DNA of 61,358 nt from positions 1 to 61,358 of the forward strand of contig JAYMSP010000276.1 in NCBI GenBank assembly GCA_036897095.1. Reading direction: 5' to 3'. This DNA comes from Plantago elongata. Its lineage: Eukaryota; Streptophyta; Magnoliopsida; Lamiales; Plantaginaceae. How positions within the stretch are numbered: position 1 is the stretch's first letter; each line of letters opens with the position of its first letter. Position numbers and translations under genes: made by a program. Positions 49,442-61,358 of this stretch are shown one piece after another. The notes below the pieces were generated by a model. That model was not told the origin of the DNA, made no database searches, and saw nothing but the letters and a program-made list of their open reading frames with translations.

Positions 49442-50679
49442 CTCCCCCTCAAGATGTGCATAGATATTGGTTATGTTCATCTTGGACATGTGAAAATTAA
49501 GATCCGCAATAGACAAGGCTTTAGTGAACATATTTGCAGGTTGTTCTTGAGATTTAATATATTTGGTTTCTATCACTCCTTCAATAACTTTGTCTCTAAC
49601 AAAGGGACAATCAACCTCTATATGCTTGGTTCTCTCATGTTGAATAGGATTCCTTGTCAAGTGAATGGAAGACAGATAATCACAATACAGTGATACATCT
49701 CATTTTTTAGTGAACTTTAAATCCTTCAGCAATGATATTAACCAGACAATTTCACAGCTTGTCTTCCCTTTAACTATTTAACTACTTTGTGAGCATCTTT
49801 GAGATGAATGTCTGTAGGTGAAGATATGAATTGACTAAGCATATTAACTGCATAGGTTATATCAGGCCTGCTAATATTGAAATATTAGCCTCCCTACTAG
49901 TTTTCTGTAACTAGTGGGATCTGAAAGAGAGTTTCCTGACTTGGAACTCATCTTGTGATTTTGTTCAATAGGTGACTTGGCTAGTTCACAACTTGATAGA
50001 CCACAGCCTGAAATAATATCAAGTGCATATTTCTTTTTTTGACATATATAAATACCTTGAGTTGATCTAACAACTTCAATTCCCAAAAAATATTTCAATG
50101 CACCAAGATCTCTAACCTTAAAATGTTTATGTAGATGATTTTTGACAGAAGAAATGTCATCTTTATTGTTTCCTGTAATGAGTATATCATCAACATAAAC
50201 AAGTAAAATGACTTGACCATGTGAAGTGTTCATACTAAAGAGTGAAAAATCAGATTGTGATGGTGTGAAACCTAATGTTTGAATAACTGAAATGAATTTA
50301 GAATTCCATGTCTTGATGCTTGCTTAAGACCATAGAGTGATTTTTGTAATTTACAGATCTTATTCTCCCCCTTAAGCAAGTATCCAGGTGGTGGATGCAT
50401 GTACATTGTTTCAGTTAAATCACCATTGAGAAAAGCATTATGCATATCCAAGTGATCAATAGGCCAGTCATGCATAGCTACTAAGGCCAATAAAACTCTG
50501 ACATAAGTGAGTTTGGCAACTGGACTGAAAGTCTCAGTATAATCCAAACCATATTGTTGTATGAAACCCTTGACAACAAGCCTAGCCTTATATTTATCTA
50601 TTGATCCATCTAGATTGAGTTTAAGCTTAAAGACATACCTACAACCAATAGGATGTAGGTCAACTGTAAAAGGCACCAA
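49391..50679 (-). pseudogene. Copia reverse transcriptase and RNase H remnants
   Basis: Blocks in order on the minus strand: [51 protein letters not shown] and [13 protein letters not shown] (50272-50679); VYVDDILITGN with the catalytic YVDD at about 50187-50198, followed by FKVRDLGALKYFLGIEV; and the RNase H end [18 protein letters not shown] with [11 protein letters not shown] (49391-49660). Frames are interrupted between blocks, and the start of RNase H is reduced. Confidence 0.9.
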
Positions 50680-51145
50680 GTATCATGTGTGATTTGCCTT
50701 TAGTGCTTGCAGCTCAGCGACTATAACAGCTTGTCAATGAGGAGAAGTAATAGCTTCAGCATAACTTGTAGGCTCCACATGATTAAGAAGCATATTGGAG
50801 AAAGTTTATGAGAAGGACTAACATTTGAATAAGTGAAATTAGCATTGAGAAGATGTTTAAATTTATCCATAAAATGAGAATAATCTGCTAAATAAGCAGG
50901 TAATTTTGAGTGTTTGGTAGACCTTCTGAGATTGATATGTTCTGAAGAAGGAGAAGATACATGAGTGTGTGAAGAATCTAGTGAAGAATCACCTGTGAAA
51001 ACATGTATGTGACAGTGTGATGGTGGATTTTCTGAGACAAGTGATAGCAAGTCATTGGAGTTATCAGGTAAAGGAGTGGAAAAATCATAAGTTTTATGTG
51101 TATTGTGAAAGAGAAATATTTCTTTGAAAACAATGTCTTTAGTAG

Positions 51146-52396
51146 TCAAAATGATTTTAGAATGTAAATCACTCCTTTCTTGCCTACTGTATAGCCAAGA
51201 AAAACACAAGGCCTAGATCTGGGATCAAGCTTTTTTCTATTAACTGCATATGTAGAAACATAGCAGAGTGAACCAAAAACTCTGAGATTAGTATAATATG
51301 GAGATTTCTTGTATAAAAGTTCATATGGTGATAAATTACCAATGACAGGTGAATGAATAATGTTTATGAGATGAACTGCAGTTAATAGTGCATGACCCCA
51401 GAATTGAATTGGCAAATGAGATTGAAACATAAGTGATCTAGTCACATTTAGTATATGTTGATGTTTCCTCTCTACAATGCCATTTTATAGAGGAGTGTAA
51501 ACACAAGATCTCTGGTGTAAAATACCCATATGATGAAGAACATGTTCTAATAGATTTGATCACAGTATTGAACTGTGTTTTAACAAATTGGATGAAGTTG
51601 ATAATTAAAGTCTTCACACCAGACTTGTTAACAAAGAGAGATACCCAAGTCATTCTTGAGTAATCATTACTATAGTGAGGAAATAATGACAACCTCGCAT
51701 AGTAGAGTGAGAAAAAGGCCCCCATACATCAAAGTGAACCAAATCGAAACAATGAGCAGAATGACTAGAACTGAGAGGAAAACTAGTCCCCTTTTGCTTA
51801 GATAACTGACAAGAATCACAAATGGAGTCTGGATTACATTGGATATCATGAATAAATGTATGCAAGGATTTAATCTTCTGATTAGAGAGGTGACCCAATC
51901 TATAATACCATCACGCAAATTGAGATTGACTAGAGACTGAGTTTAATAAACTGAAATTACGAGCAATTGAATTTGAAATAGGATAGATGCTTTGAAAAGT
52001 TGATGAGGTTATGTGAAATAGTCCATTTCGGAGATGACTAAGACCAATGGTCTTGCATGTATGGTTTTCATGTACAATACAAACAAAATGTGAGAAAATG
52101 AAGTGATATTTTCCTTCTTTAGTGACTTTACTAGCTGAAAGAAGATTGGAACCAAACTCAGGTACACATAGTACATTAGAAAGTATAATGTCATCAAAAA
52201 ATTTAATATGTAATATATGATTTACATAAATTCTTCTCTTATCAGGAAGTTGAGCTGGACATGAAATGATTTGCTTATAAGTGGTAAAATAGGTTGTATC
52301 ACAAATGACATGATCAGTGGCTCCTGAGTCAATGATCCAACTAACACTATCAACTTTAGATTTATGTGTGAAAGCATGTATAGAAGCATTAAGCAT
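51146..52396 (-). pseudogene. Copia protease and integrase remnants
   Basis: Aspartic protease motif DSGATDHV lies in WIIDSGATDHVICDT. The integrase zinc finger and core follow: CDSCQLSKQKGTSFPLSSSH, HFDVWGPF, SNDYSRMTWV, and later FWGHALLTAVHLINIIHSP and LRVFGSLCYVSTY. Several stops and frame changes separate them. Confidence 0.88.
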
Positions 52397-52469
52397 AATA
52401 ATTGTACCTTAAGTGTAGTTGTTAATATTCAAGGATCCATCAACTCGTGGTGACATGGTTGTACTAGCA

Positions 52470-53475
52470 CTAGCAGTGGTACACAGAATACTGACTAGCT
52501 TTGTAGTGTACCATCCTAGCATAGAGATCACTCATGTCAACCTGGGATAGATCAAATTTGGGTTTCTCTGACTCTGCAGTAGCAATATTAGCAGCAAAGT
52601 TCCCAGGAATATTGCCAGAGTTGATTTGTTTCAGGTGAGCTTCATTGATTGACATGGTGTTGGTGAACTTAAAACCGGGTGGAAAACCATTCTTCCTGTA
52701 ACACTTGTCCTCCAGATGTCCCATCATTTGCAGTAGTTGCATCTATCATTCTTGCTGGAAGAATAGTCATTCTTCCTATTGTTGAACTGCACAACAGCTA
52801 TAGTGGTGCCTTTGTTGATGTTGGTAGTCAATATGCCATGCCTAGCCTGTGTTTGCCTTTCTTCTTGCAAGATAATAGCATACACCCTATCAAGTGGTGG
52901 TATTTCAGGCATCATGATGATTTGTGTTCTTAGATAATCAAAATTATGATTAAGACCCATGAGAAAACCAAACACATTATCATCATCATGCATAGCTAGA
53001 AATTTCTTGAGCACAGTGCAACACTTATCACTGCAAGCCATAGTAGGAAATGGCCTATAGTTGAGCAGCTCTTCCTAGAGATTAGTGAGATGAAGATAAT
53101 ACTCACTAACTGTGAGTTCATTTTGCATCAAAGAGTTGATCTCTCTAATCAACTGATATATTATCACCTTATTAGGTTGAGCATATCTAGTTTTAAGTCT
53201 TTCGCTTCATGAGTTGTGGTGACATAAGCAAGATTTTCTACTATTTGATCAGACACAGAGATGAGTATCCAACCCAAGATGACCTGATCACACTTAGTCC
53301 ATGCTATATAAGCATCAGTGTTTTCATCTTCAAGACAGGGAACTGTGCCATGAAGAAATCCAACCTTGTTTCTAATTTTGATTTGTAACAGAAAGGATCT
53401 AGACCACTTGCCATAGTTGTGCTCATTGAGCTTGACTGGCACCTTAAAGTTCACCAAGTGGTTTGAGTGATGCAT
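52470..53475 (-). pseudogene. Copia gag remnant
   Basis: It starts at 53475 with FKVPVKLNEHNYGKWSRSFL, a retrotransposon gag N-terminal pattern, then AYIAWTKCDQVILGWILISV, FLMGLNHNFDYLRTQIIM, and a CCHC knuckle (CNYCK then GHLEDKC) whose two halves are in different frames. The break near 53045-53165 lacks a continuous frame. Confidence 0.85.
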
Positions 53476-53734
53476 TTACAGTGGTTCATAAGGATTCTCA
53501 TACGCAGGTAAAACAAGCCTGGATGAGTGTCTTCCACTGGATTGGCCATGAGGATCAATATCTGCTTTTTGATCTATATCAAACATGGTAAACTGACATA
53601 GATGATGATGAAAACAGAAAAATGAAAGAATTGATGAAGATTTTGAATGAAAAGAAACAAGGATGAATACTGCAGGTACACAGAAAGTACTGCAGATTCT
53701 CAAACCTTTGCTCTTGATACCATATTAAAACGGA

Positions 53735-54171
53735 TGAAGTGATGGAAGAATGATGAAAACAAATATGAGAATGATTAGAGAATGATGTAAATAAAATATA
53801 GTATGATTGTTATTGATTGAATTGATGATTGTACAATGAATCTAGACTATATATAGTTACAAACTAAGCTAAAAACTAAAGAGAAATGAATACATAATAG
53901 CTGGAAATATCTACAACAAACTCCAGTACAGTACAAATTATGTTATGACATGTGTCTCACTCTCATTGGCTGCCTTGATTCGAATATGATGTGAACCGGT
54001 TTACATGGACCAAACACACTTTTGGTGATGAGTGAATAAGTCACATTACGTTTCTTCAAGTCGTGATTCCCGCAATCTTCTTATTCTCTTATACTTCCAT
54101 TTGCAGCAGGTCCTCTTAATTCTTCAGTTTGATCCTGTTGCACTTCATTCTTTCCTTCATGATCTTGACAA
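53735..54171 (-). repeat. Copia 5' LTR
   Basis: About 437 bp, aligned with the other LTR throughout, with scattered substitutions and a few short indels, including a GATTAGAGAAT-type duplication. The number of differences (a few tens by eye) means the insertion is not recent. Confidence 0.88.
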
Positions 54172-56692
54172 AGGTCTTGTTTATTTCATCTAAAGAAAAA
54201 ATGTCTCTGTATCCTCTTTTTTCCCATGTAATGTTGCAGCGTGAGCATATTTTATGTTTACGTTTACATTAATAATATTTAGCCGTTTCAAAAATAAAGT
54301 ATCAATGTTTCTAGCATGTGCTATGTTATTGCCATGTACTGAATGCAAGTTCCATTAACATCGACAATCAAGACAAGGTCCTACAAGGCTAGCTGGGTCA
54401 TCATGTTAGATGATCTAGTTGGATACAAATCCTTCCAATACCAGTGGCATTGGACATCTGGTTTTAAGATTTTGTAATGACCCGATCACTCATAGTTGGG
54501 TATCCGACCCATTGAGCGAATGAGGTTATCCCTGAATATGGTTTCTTAGGGTTTAGAATGGTATTTCATAAGCAAGGCAACACGAGAGAGTAAATTTTAT
54601 GAAAACATAACATTGAAACGTTTGTATTTGAGTTATAGAAGTAGAAGCAAGTGATATGTCCACGGCCATTTAAAGTTGGAATCAATATAGTAGCACATTG
54701 GCACTGTCTAGAGCTAGATCTAAGCTGTGTATATATGTTGCTGCCTTGCCCTTAAAAGGATATTCTACTATGTTGATATAAATGAAGAGAGCTTGACAGA
54801 AAGGGCCAAAATTTGTGAAGCAAGGAATCAAGTTAATGCCAAATGATGCTCTGTCTGGCTATTCATTAACTCATTCTTAAAAACTCTGTAGAATAGGACG
54901 GCCGAATTAAGTGCTCGAGATCTAGGACATAACATTTAGTTGCAAAGTAAACACTTGTGATTTTGTTGCTTGAATTCTGTTTCATACGTTGACGTCAACG
55001 TTAGTGTCAAAATATGTACGTTTCGTTTTTAAACGGTTAGCTACACTTCGTTGTCTTCCCTATAATGTACTACTTATTAGCAGATTTTTGTTGGTTGTGC
55101 ATGGATTGCGAATTGGCTCGAGGGTCATGGGATGAAAACTAACAAGTGCCACTTCAAGTAAGAATAAATTCTTTTAATTGTTTTTCAAGTTTCAACCAAG
55201 AAATTTACCAAGAACAATGATTAATGTCGAATTAGTTCATGCTGTTCATATACTAATTTAATAGCAATGATGTCAAGACCGATCAAGGACTTGGAGATAG
55301 TGTATGTGACTCAAGACTCAAGAGTCAAGCCGATAAACTTAATTTACCAAAATGAAATTTCCAAATGGTAGGCGATTAACATTTCTTTTGACAAAAAGAT
55401 AGCCTTATTGCGACATGTCTAATATTTTAATAATTAATATAGTATATCCTTATATGGATCTAGAGGTCTAGCTAGTCGCTAATATCAATCGCTCACCGTC
55501 CATTCTCTTTCTATTTCTTTATCAATGTAATGGCTATAGTAAAAACTACATTTAACTAGTAGTTAATGATTGTTGTACATTATTTGAAGTTTTTTTTTTT
55601 TTTGTGTAGTTAATGATTGTTGTACATTATTTGGAGTTTTTCTTTTTGAAATTTATATGGACAATGGTGTGATGTTTAAGTCGATTGATCAAATATACAG
55701 CTTTAGATAAATTTGGTCTCCATATGGACAGGTTACCATAACTAACTGAAAAGGTAACTGATAGTTGAAAAAATAGATAGTAGCTGAATAATTAATTGAT
55801 GCGGATTATGTAGTCTTTTTTTTAAACAAACTAACTTAATTAGCTTCTCAAACTAATTAATTTTTCAGCTGGCTTGTTTGAAAATTTACACGTTCAATTA
55901 ACGAATTTTGATCATCCATGTTGGGTAGATATTATATCGTCTAGGGTAATATTGATGGTCTGGGTTGGGATCACCACCAATCAATTAATTGGTTGATGTT
56001 TAGTATTTACACACTACCATTTTAAAATATTTAAAATGATGGTGTATTATCTTGGAGTATGAAAAATTATCCCTGAATTATGAGATATGTAATATTTTGT
56101 CAGTGTGGAAACAAAAACTATTTTTAAAATAAAACAAAACATTCAATTCTCAAATCAATTTTGGTCCTTATCATGCACCGAAAGAAATGTCAACTTTCAT
56201 TATACACTAGTGTATTATTAGTATATTTTATTTGAAGAATAGGATAAACAAACATACATCGAAGATGGGGGCCAAAGTTTTTGTTTGAGAAGTTAGAAGA
56301 TTACTAGGGAACAAAAGAGCAGTCATAGATGCATGAATATTTATATTTATTGATGAATTGTATGCATCAATGTGATATATACTTTGTTTTAACTTTTCCT
56401 TCATTTTAGGAAAGGTAGAAGTATAGTGTGTTCCATCTAGCAAAAGTTGTCACTTTGTCATCCTCAACTTTGGTCTTGATGAAATAAGTTGGTAACCAAA
56501 AGAGCAATTCAATTGAAATGTAAGACAATCAAGTTAATATCGACTTAAACACAACTAATCGACGAAGACTCGACAATTCACTTACTGCAACCTTTACATC
56601 AATCATCTATAATCTCGAGTTTCAACCTAACATCTATGGACCATTGAAATCATTTGTGGATTGTATCCAATATGCATCACATTGGAACTTGA
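54172..56692. other. Intergenic, no supported gene
   Basis: About 2.5 kb with no coding frame I can support. It contains a 47-bp tandem duplication at 55560-55641. A stretch starting TGTAATGACCCGATCAC at about 54475 resembles some retrotransposon LTR starts, but no partner is seen. Confidence 0.45.
55560..55641. repeat. Tandem duplication, 47-bp period
   Basis: TAGTTAATGATTGTTGTACA starts at 55560 and again at 55607, followed by ATTATTTGAAG/ATTATTTGGAG and a T-run, which is longer in the first copy. Confidence 0.85.
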
Positions 56693-57446
56693 ATACTCTA
56701 GAATGAAACACTGTCATTTTAGATACTCCAGAATGACATTGTTCAATTTAAATATTAAATATTAATAATTCTTTTAATTTATGTACTCTGATCAATTTTC
56801 AGACAAAGTTGACCAATTTATCCGACTTTGACCAAAATAGAAAAAGAAAATATATAATTAATGACACGTGTCACCTCCATATTAATTCTAAATTTATCAT
56901 TTGAAAAAAATGTAAATTTAATTATAAATAAAATTTAATAAAAATCACAAAATTTTTTTTATAAAAATAATAAATACTATAAAATAATATAAAAATTAAT
57001 AATTATAAAAAAAATGGTAAAAAATTATAAAAAATATAAAAATTTTCTATAAAGTTTTTTTATTTTATTTTATATTTATTTAATTTTTATAATATTAATT
57101 ACTATATTTTTGTAATGTTTATAATTTTTATAATTTAACATTTTTTATTTATTATTTTTATAAAAAATATTTTATAATTTTTATTGATTTTTAATATTAT
57201 TTTTGTGATTTTTTATTAAATTTTACAATTTTTATAATTAACTTTAAAACAAATGATAAAATTCAGAATTAATAAGGAGGTGACATGTGTCCTTAATTAT
57301 ATGTTTTTCTTTTTTTGGTAAAAATAAGATAAATTGGTCAAAATTGATCGGAGTACCTAAATTAAAAGGATTATTAATGTCTAGTACCTAAATTGGACAA
57401 TACAATTCTAATGTATCTAAAATGACAGTGTCTTATCCGAAATACC
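56693..57446. repeat. Long AT-rich palindrome (about 750 bp), foldback element
   Basis: The left arm from about 56693 and right arm to about 57446 are imperfect inverted copies centred near 57069. Matching landmarks: ACACTGTCATTTTAGATAC at 56708 against its reverse ending at 57431; TTAATAATTCTTTTAATTTA against its reverse near 57360-57378; and the GACACGTGTCACCTCC block near 56863 against GGAGGTGACATGTGTCC near 57276-57292. The central 300 bp is almost pure A/T. No coding. A foldback or long-TIR non-autonomous transposon is likely; clear target duplications were not found. Confidence 0.85.
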
Positions 57447-57905
57447 TAAAAAAAAGTTACCCAATTGATTATGAATATCATCTTTCTCCAAATTAAGTTG
57501 TTTTATGTTATAGCTCCGAATCTCTTAATTTCCTCAAGTGTGAATTAGGTTAGAAATTTGGGTGGGTAGGAAGCATGAAGAAGAGCCGTGGGCATGGCGA
57601 CTGGATAAGTTGAAATTTCATTTCATAATATTTGTATGGATGAATCATAAACCATTTACGATAAAATAAAGCAGCCTAATAGTTTGGTCTTAAAAGATGA
57701 TGAATCATCCTACTAAAAATGGACTTGTTAATTAAGTTGATTATGCCTGCTTGCTTTCCTCCTAGTTGATTGTTTTGGACGCATAACTACACGTATTCTT
57801 ACAAAATCAATACTACTAGTCTCGATTTTTTAAATTCTTCTGACTTAAAAAAATATGGGAATCATTTAATAAACGTGTGTTTGTTATACTATTACAATAC
57901 AAACA
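57447..57905. other. Intergenic, nothing recognised
   Basis: No gene or repeat seen between the palindrome and the hAT-like element. Confidence 0.4.
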
Positions 57906-58344
57906 TAGGGTGAAAATGATTGGTTAAAAATCATAACCATTATCATAATCAACTAATAACCACTTACTTTTCCTAAATGGTTATTAGTCATAACCGTAAC
58001 CATTTAGCAACCGATCGGTTATAACTATTATAGGTTCGGTTTTTGGTTACGGTTACGGTTAAAAACCATTAAAAATAATTTTTTTGCGAAAAATAATTTT
58101 TTTGCGAAAAATATTTTTTTGCGGAAAATAATTTTTTTGCAATTTTTCACCTGGAGAAAGAAAGAATTTTCAAAAAATTAATCAATAACCTAAACCTATG
58201 ATTATTTCCGGTTATACGACCTAATTATAACCGGTGAAAATATTTTTCGATTATGATTATGATTATTATTAATTGGTTATGGTTATAACCAAAATTAGAA
58301 TAGTGGTTATGGTTATGGTTCTTAACCAACCATTCTCACCCCTA
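57906..58344. mobile_element. hAT-like non-autonomous element (439 bp)
   Basis: The left end TAGGGTGAAAATGATTGGTT and reversed right end TAGGGGTGAGAATGGTTGGT are close, and both run into GGTTATGGTTA/TAACCATAACC subterminal repeats. Flanks ATACAAAC and ATACAGCC share 6 of 8 bases, a worn 8-bp duplication. The middle carries four tandem copies of an 18-19 bp unit, AATAATTTTTTTGCGAAA (58074-58143). Confidence 0.72.
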
Positions 58345-61326
58345 ATACAGCCCCTTGAGCTGAAGCTCGTTACCTAGGAGTCTATGAGTATGACTATGCA
58401 CTAGTGGAAATGAGAAACTCATAATTCAAAAGGTACTTAGAGTCTGATATTCGTACATAAAAAAATTCAATTGTACAATTAATATATAATAATGCATAAT
58501 TTATAGATACACAAAAATTTACAATTTACACACAACGTCGTATAATTAATATATAATATTGCAGGATACTCACAAAACATCGACTAGTATGCAACTGGTT
58601 CGAAAGGTTGAGATTCGGTGATGAGTAAGCATGTTGAGAAAAAGATTGATTATCCCTTGGTGATGGAAATTTGTGAGACATTATGGTCAAGACAGTTTTA
58701 TGTATTAGTTTTCGTTATTCTTTTGGTGTAGGCTAGTACTTGATGTATGGTGTGAACGATGTGTTCCATTTTTCTCTTGTAATTGTCCGTCGAGAGCATT
58801 ACTTTGTGATTTTGACTCTACTAATAAAACAATTTTGCCGTTTAAAAAAAAAAAGAGAGTTCTTGAAAAGTTCAGATACACAGAGAAAGAAATCAGGTTT
58901 TCTACCGTCAGTTAAGTTGTTACCCTGACTATTATCAGTCGTGGTGTTGACACATGACACGTGTCCATTGCTCTTTATCATCCTCGATCACTACTCGCTA
59001 TTGCCCTCTACCACTGTCCTTCATCGCTCTCAACCGCTACTTATTACTATATCTAAAAATTACAACTTCTCCACCAAATTTTCATTTTCGTATACAATCA
59101 TAATTTATTCAAATTATAATTACATATCATAATTTGTATTCTTAATTTGGAAAACATCCAAAATTGATGAACCCTAATTTAAATTTCACCAAAAATTCAA
59201 TACATCTACAATAAATAACATGACTCTGAAATTATCAAATTCACTAAATACAAAATCCACAACAAAGAACTCGATCTTGCTTTTCTTTGTTCTTACATAA
59301 TTCCACCTTTGAATTATGAAATCAATTAATACATCAATACTGAATTGCACGGATTAGTAGGCTTATTACGAGGAGTTGTGCCTTGAAAACTAGACCTGTC
59401 ATCTTGCTTTCCAATCTAGTTGTATCCCAAATGATAAAATTATTTACGACATCGATAATGATTTTGTGAAATAAGTAGGTTTAATTTTGGAGTTTAATGA
59501 TTTTGTGAAATAAGTAGGTCTAATTTTGGAGTTATCGTGTTATTGTGTATATGGAGATGTTGATGGATTTTTCATTTTTGATCAAATTTTAATGTAGATT
59601 TTAATTAAAAGATTAAATATTTAGTAGCGGCATTTTTAATATATGAACAATGATTTCATTTATTTTAATATAATTTAATGTTTTAGGGTGATATAAGGGG
59701 TTAGAGCGATACATATTCACATAGTACAACACCTTGTGCGATACGAGCGACGTTTTATGAAATCATTTAGTGTCGAAGAGAAGAGATTATTCAATCTCCA
59801 CCATTGAAATTTTAATAAAATGGGTTAAAATAGATGACTAGCGTTAGTTAAAGCGACATACCTACTGACGATAGAAGGTTACAAGAAATATTTCAAATGT
59901 AAATTTGTTATAGTTATTTTGTTTCAGTTTTCCACCCTCGAGTGTGGCGATGGAACGAATGAGCTGGAGGAGACGTGCAAGTCTGTTTGCATTAGTATAT
60001 ATCTTGCCAATCATTTAAAGATCGTAATGGAAAAGGCGTCCAAAATACAAATTGAGAAAGTGACGATGTAATTTATCACCACTAGTAACAATTACCGAAC
60101 GTTTAAGCAACGGAAAGACATTATGGTGGTCTGTATCAGATCAATATTCACCAACATATATCCACGCCTCCATACGACTATACCAACTAAAAAAGAAATG
60201 CTAGCATACATAATCGTATGTGGAGCTGCTTATATTTCAGTATGGAATTCAAGTAGAAAAGATTTAATTTTTTTAATTTCAAGAATTAGAATCTAGTGTT
60301 AGTGTCCATCATTCCGATTTCCAAACAACTCCGTAACTATATCTTCTTATATAGTATAATACATTGAGGAATCCTAACGATCGCTCCAGCCTGTTCGATC
60401 TTCATCGACCGCCTCGTAATTGCTCGCGATCGTCGATTATCCTATTGTCCGACGGACAATCCTCCGGCCAGGTCTTCTTCATATAATTACGTAGTGGATT
60501 TCTCTTCTTCTTATACAGTTGAGATGTTTTTTCTCATGCAGTCTACTGCTGCGTTTTCTCCACGCGTCATCGATTTCCTAGAGCAGTTGTCTCCGCTCCG
60601 TACTGAGAACATATTAAGCTCCTGAAGTCGCACGCCTTGATCAAAAGGGTTCTTCTCATCCCCATATAAACCTGACGCGCCACCAGCCCATTCCACACAA
60701 CTTCCTAGTCCGAAGCTCATTTTGTTGTTAGAGTTCAAGAGTTTTTTTGTTCCATCTCCAATCATTCGAGCTAGCTGTTTGAAGCTCTTGCTCCGCTGTA
60801 TCTTGGACTATTGAGATCACATGTTGACCCTTCTCTGCCTACTCAGGACTATCTCGATGTGATCACTCATTGATATTTCTTTTTCCACCTCTGTATGGTC
60901 TTATATTCTCTCCTATTTTGGATGTCTCTCTATGTTTGCTATGGGTAAATTTCTTCCACCCGACTCTTACAGACTCGAGCACCCCACTGCAGTAAGGTAC
61001 ACTATTTGGGTCCTCGTTGCCCATAACCAACTACCCATGGTATTGTCCATCGTTCGGTCATACATTTTGCATTGCCTGCTCTTGTACAACATCAACGTAG
61101 AACGTCATGGAAATCTGTTGATTCTTACCAATGAGCTAATTTTTCACCAAAAGAACTTTCATAAATATTGTTTGACGCTTTTTAGGACATTCTCAACGTT
61201 AATCAAATTCCCGTGACTGAGGAGGAATATTTAGAAGTATAATTAGATTATGATTTGTTAATGTTATTACTTAAATGTATTATTAGATTATAATTCCTTA
61301 TTATATCTAACTAACTAACTCAATAA

Positions 61327-61330
<4 letters not shown>
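58345..61330. other. Intergenic, no supported gene
   Basis: Mostly AT-rich. A GC-richer block at about 60370-60780 contains an 84-codon minus-strand frame (60511-60765) that I do not recognise; it could be a retrotransposon leader or gag fragment. A 94-codon plus-strand frame at 60932-61216 is also unrecognised. Neither has splice or neighbour support. Confidence 0.4.
59457..59534. repeat. Tandem duplication, 39-bp period
   Basis: AATGATTTTGTGAAATAAGT and the next 19 bases at 59457 are repeated at 59496 with one or two changes. Confidence 0.85.

Positions 61331-61358
<28 letters not shown>
61331..61358. repeat. (AT)n microsatellite at the window edge
   Basis: The last 28 bases are a pure AT run, mirroring the start of the window. 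Confidence 0.9.

Larger units (their letters stand above)
49017..54171 (-). mobile_element. Copia LTR retrotransposon, full structure but decayed (5.16 kb)
   Basis: Two direct LTRs (49017-49441, 53735-54171) enclose, on the minus strand, a primer binding site TGGTATCAAGAGC at about 53711-53723, gag, protease, integrase, reverse transcriptase and RNase H in that order (integrase before RT defines Copia), and a polypurine tract CTTGAGGGGGAG next to the 3' LTR at 49442-49453. Every domain is split by stops or frameshifts, and part of the RT/RNase H link is lost. I cannot find a clean 5-bp target duplication. Confidence 0.95.

Noticed and set aside
58020..58060. Telomere-like GGTTACGGTTACGGTTA repeats
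   Set aside because: They do not match the plant TTTAGGG unit and form the subterminal repeats of the hAT-like element.

Overview
This is AT-rich nuclear DNA from a flowering plant. The evidence is GT-AG introns, plant-only families (a BES1/BZR1 factor, a NAC factor, a CC-NBS-LRR gene, an F-box/LRR gene) and a dense load of plant transposons. The N-terminus of the geranylgeranyl diphosphate synthase resembles mint-family (Lamiaceae) enzymes from memory, so an asterid and probably a Lamiales species is my inference. Both window edges lie in (AT)n microsatellites, which may be assembly breaks.

Gene-rich left half (1-31 kb). In order: PEX11A-type peroxisome proliferation protein (-, 1138-1863); plant DNA-3-methyladenine glycosylase I family protein (+, 4 exons, 4815-6688); BES1/BZR1-type brassinosteroid transcription factor (-, 2 exons, 7330-8824); UBC12/RCE1-type NEDD8-conjugating enzyme (-, 5 coding exons, 11724-14388) with a decayed PEX11 copy in its first coding intron; plastid GGPP synthase (+, 2 exons, 17261-18493); tRNA-Asp(GUC) (-, 18716-18787); RING plus VWA ubiquitin ligase of the WAV3 type (-, 18955-20965); a divergent NAC factor (+, about 23330-25526); and a CC-NBS-LRR resistance gene (+, 26862-30693) cut by a 7-bp tandem duplication in its LRR region.

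Transposon-rich right half (31-61 kb). It holds a 1.18-kb Mutator-like non-autonomous element, an F-box/LRR pseudogene with two single-base frameshifts and an intronic 66-bp minisatellite, a 5.26-kb LINE flanked by a 10-bp target duplication, a Stowaway-type MITE carrying a nested hAT-like element, one intact gene (SAP30-type histone deacetylase subunit, +, 6 exons, 44983-47416), a decayed but two-LTR Copia element (49017-54171), a 750-bp AT-rich palindrome, and another hAT-like element. From 54.2 kb to the end I see no credible host gene.

The genes are unrelated housekeeping, regulatory and defence loci, not an operon or pathway cluster. I found no convincing undescribed system. The most interesting items are structural: the nested PEX11 pseudogene, the NLR frameshift, the nested hAT insertion, the LINE with intact ends but a missing RNase H region, and the large palindromes. 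All splice sites were placed by eye from GT/AG positions and reading frame, without transcript evidence.
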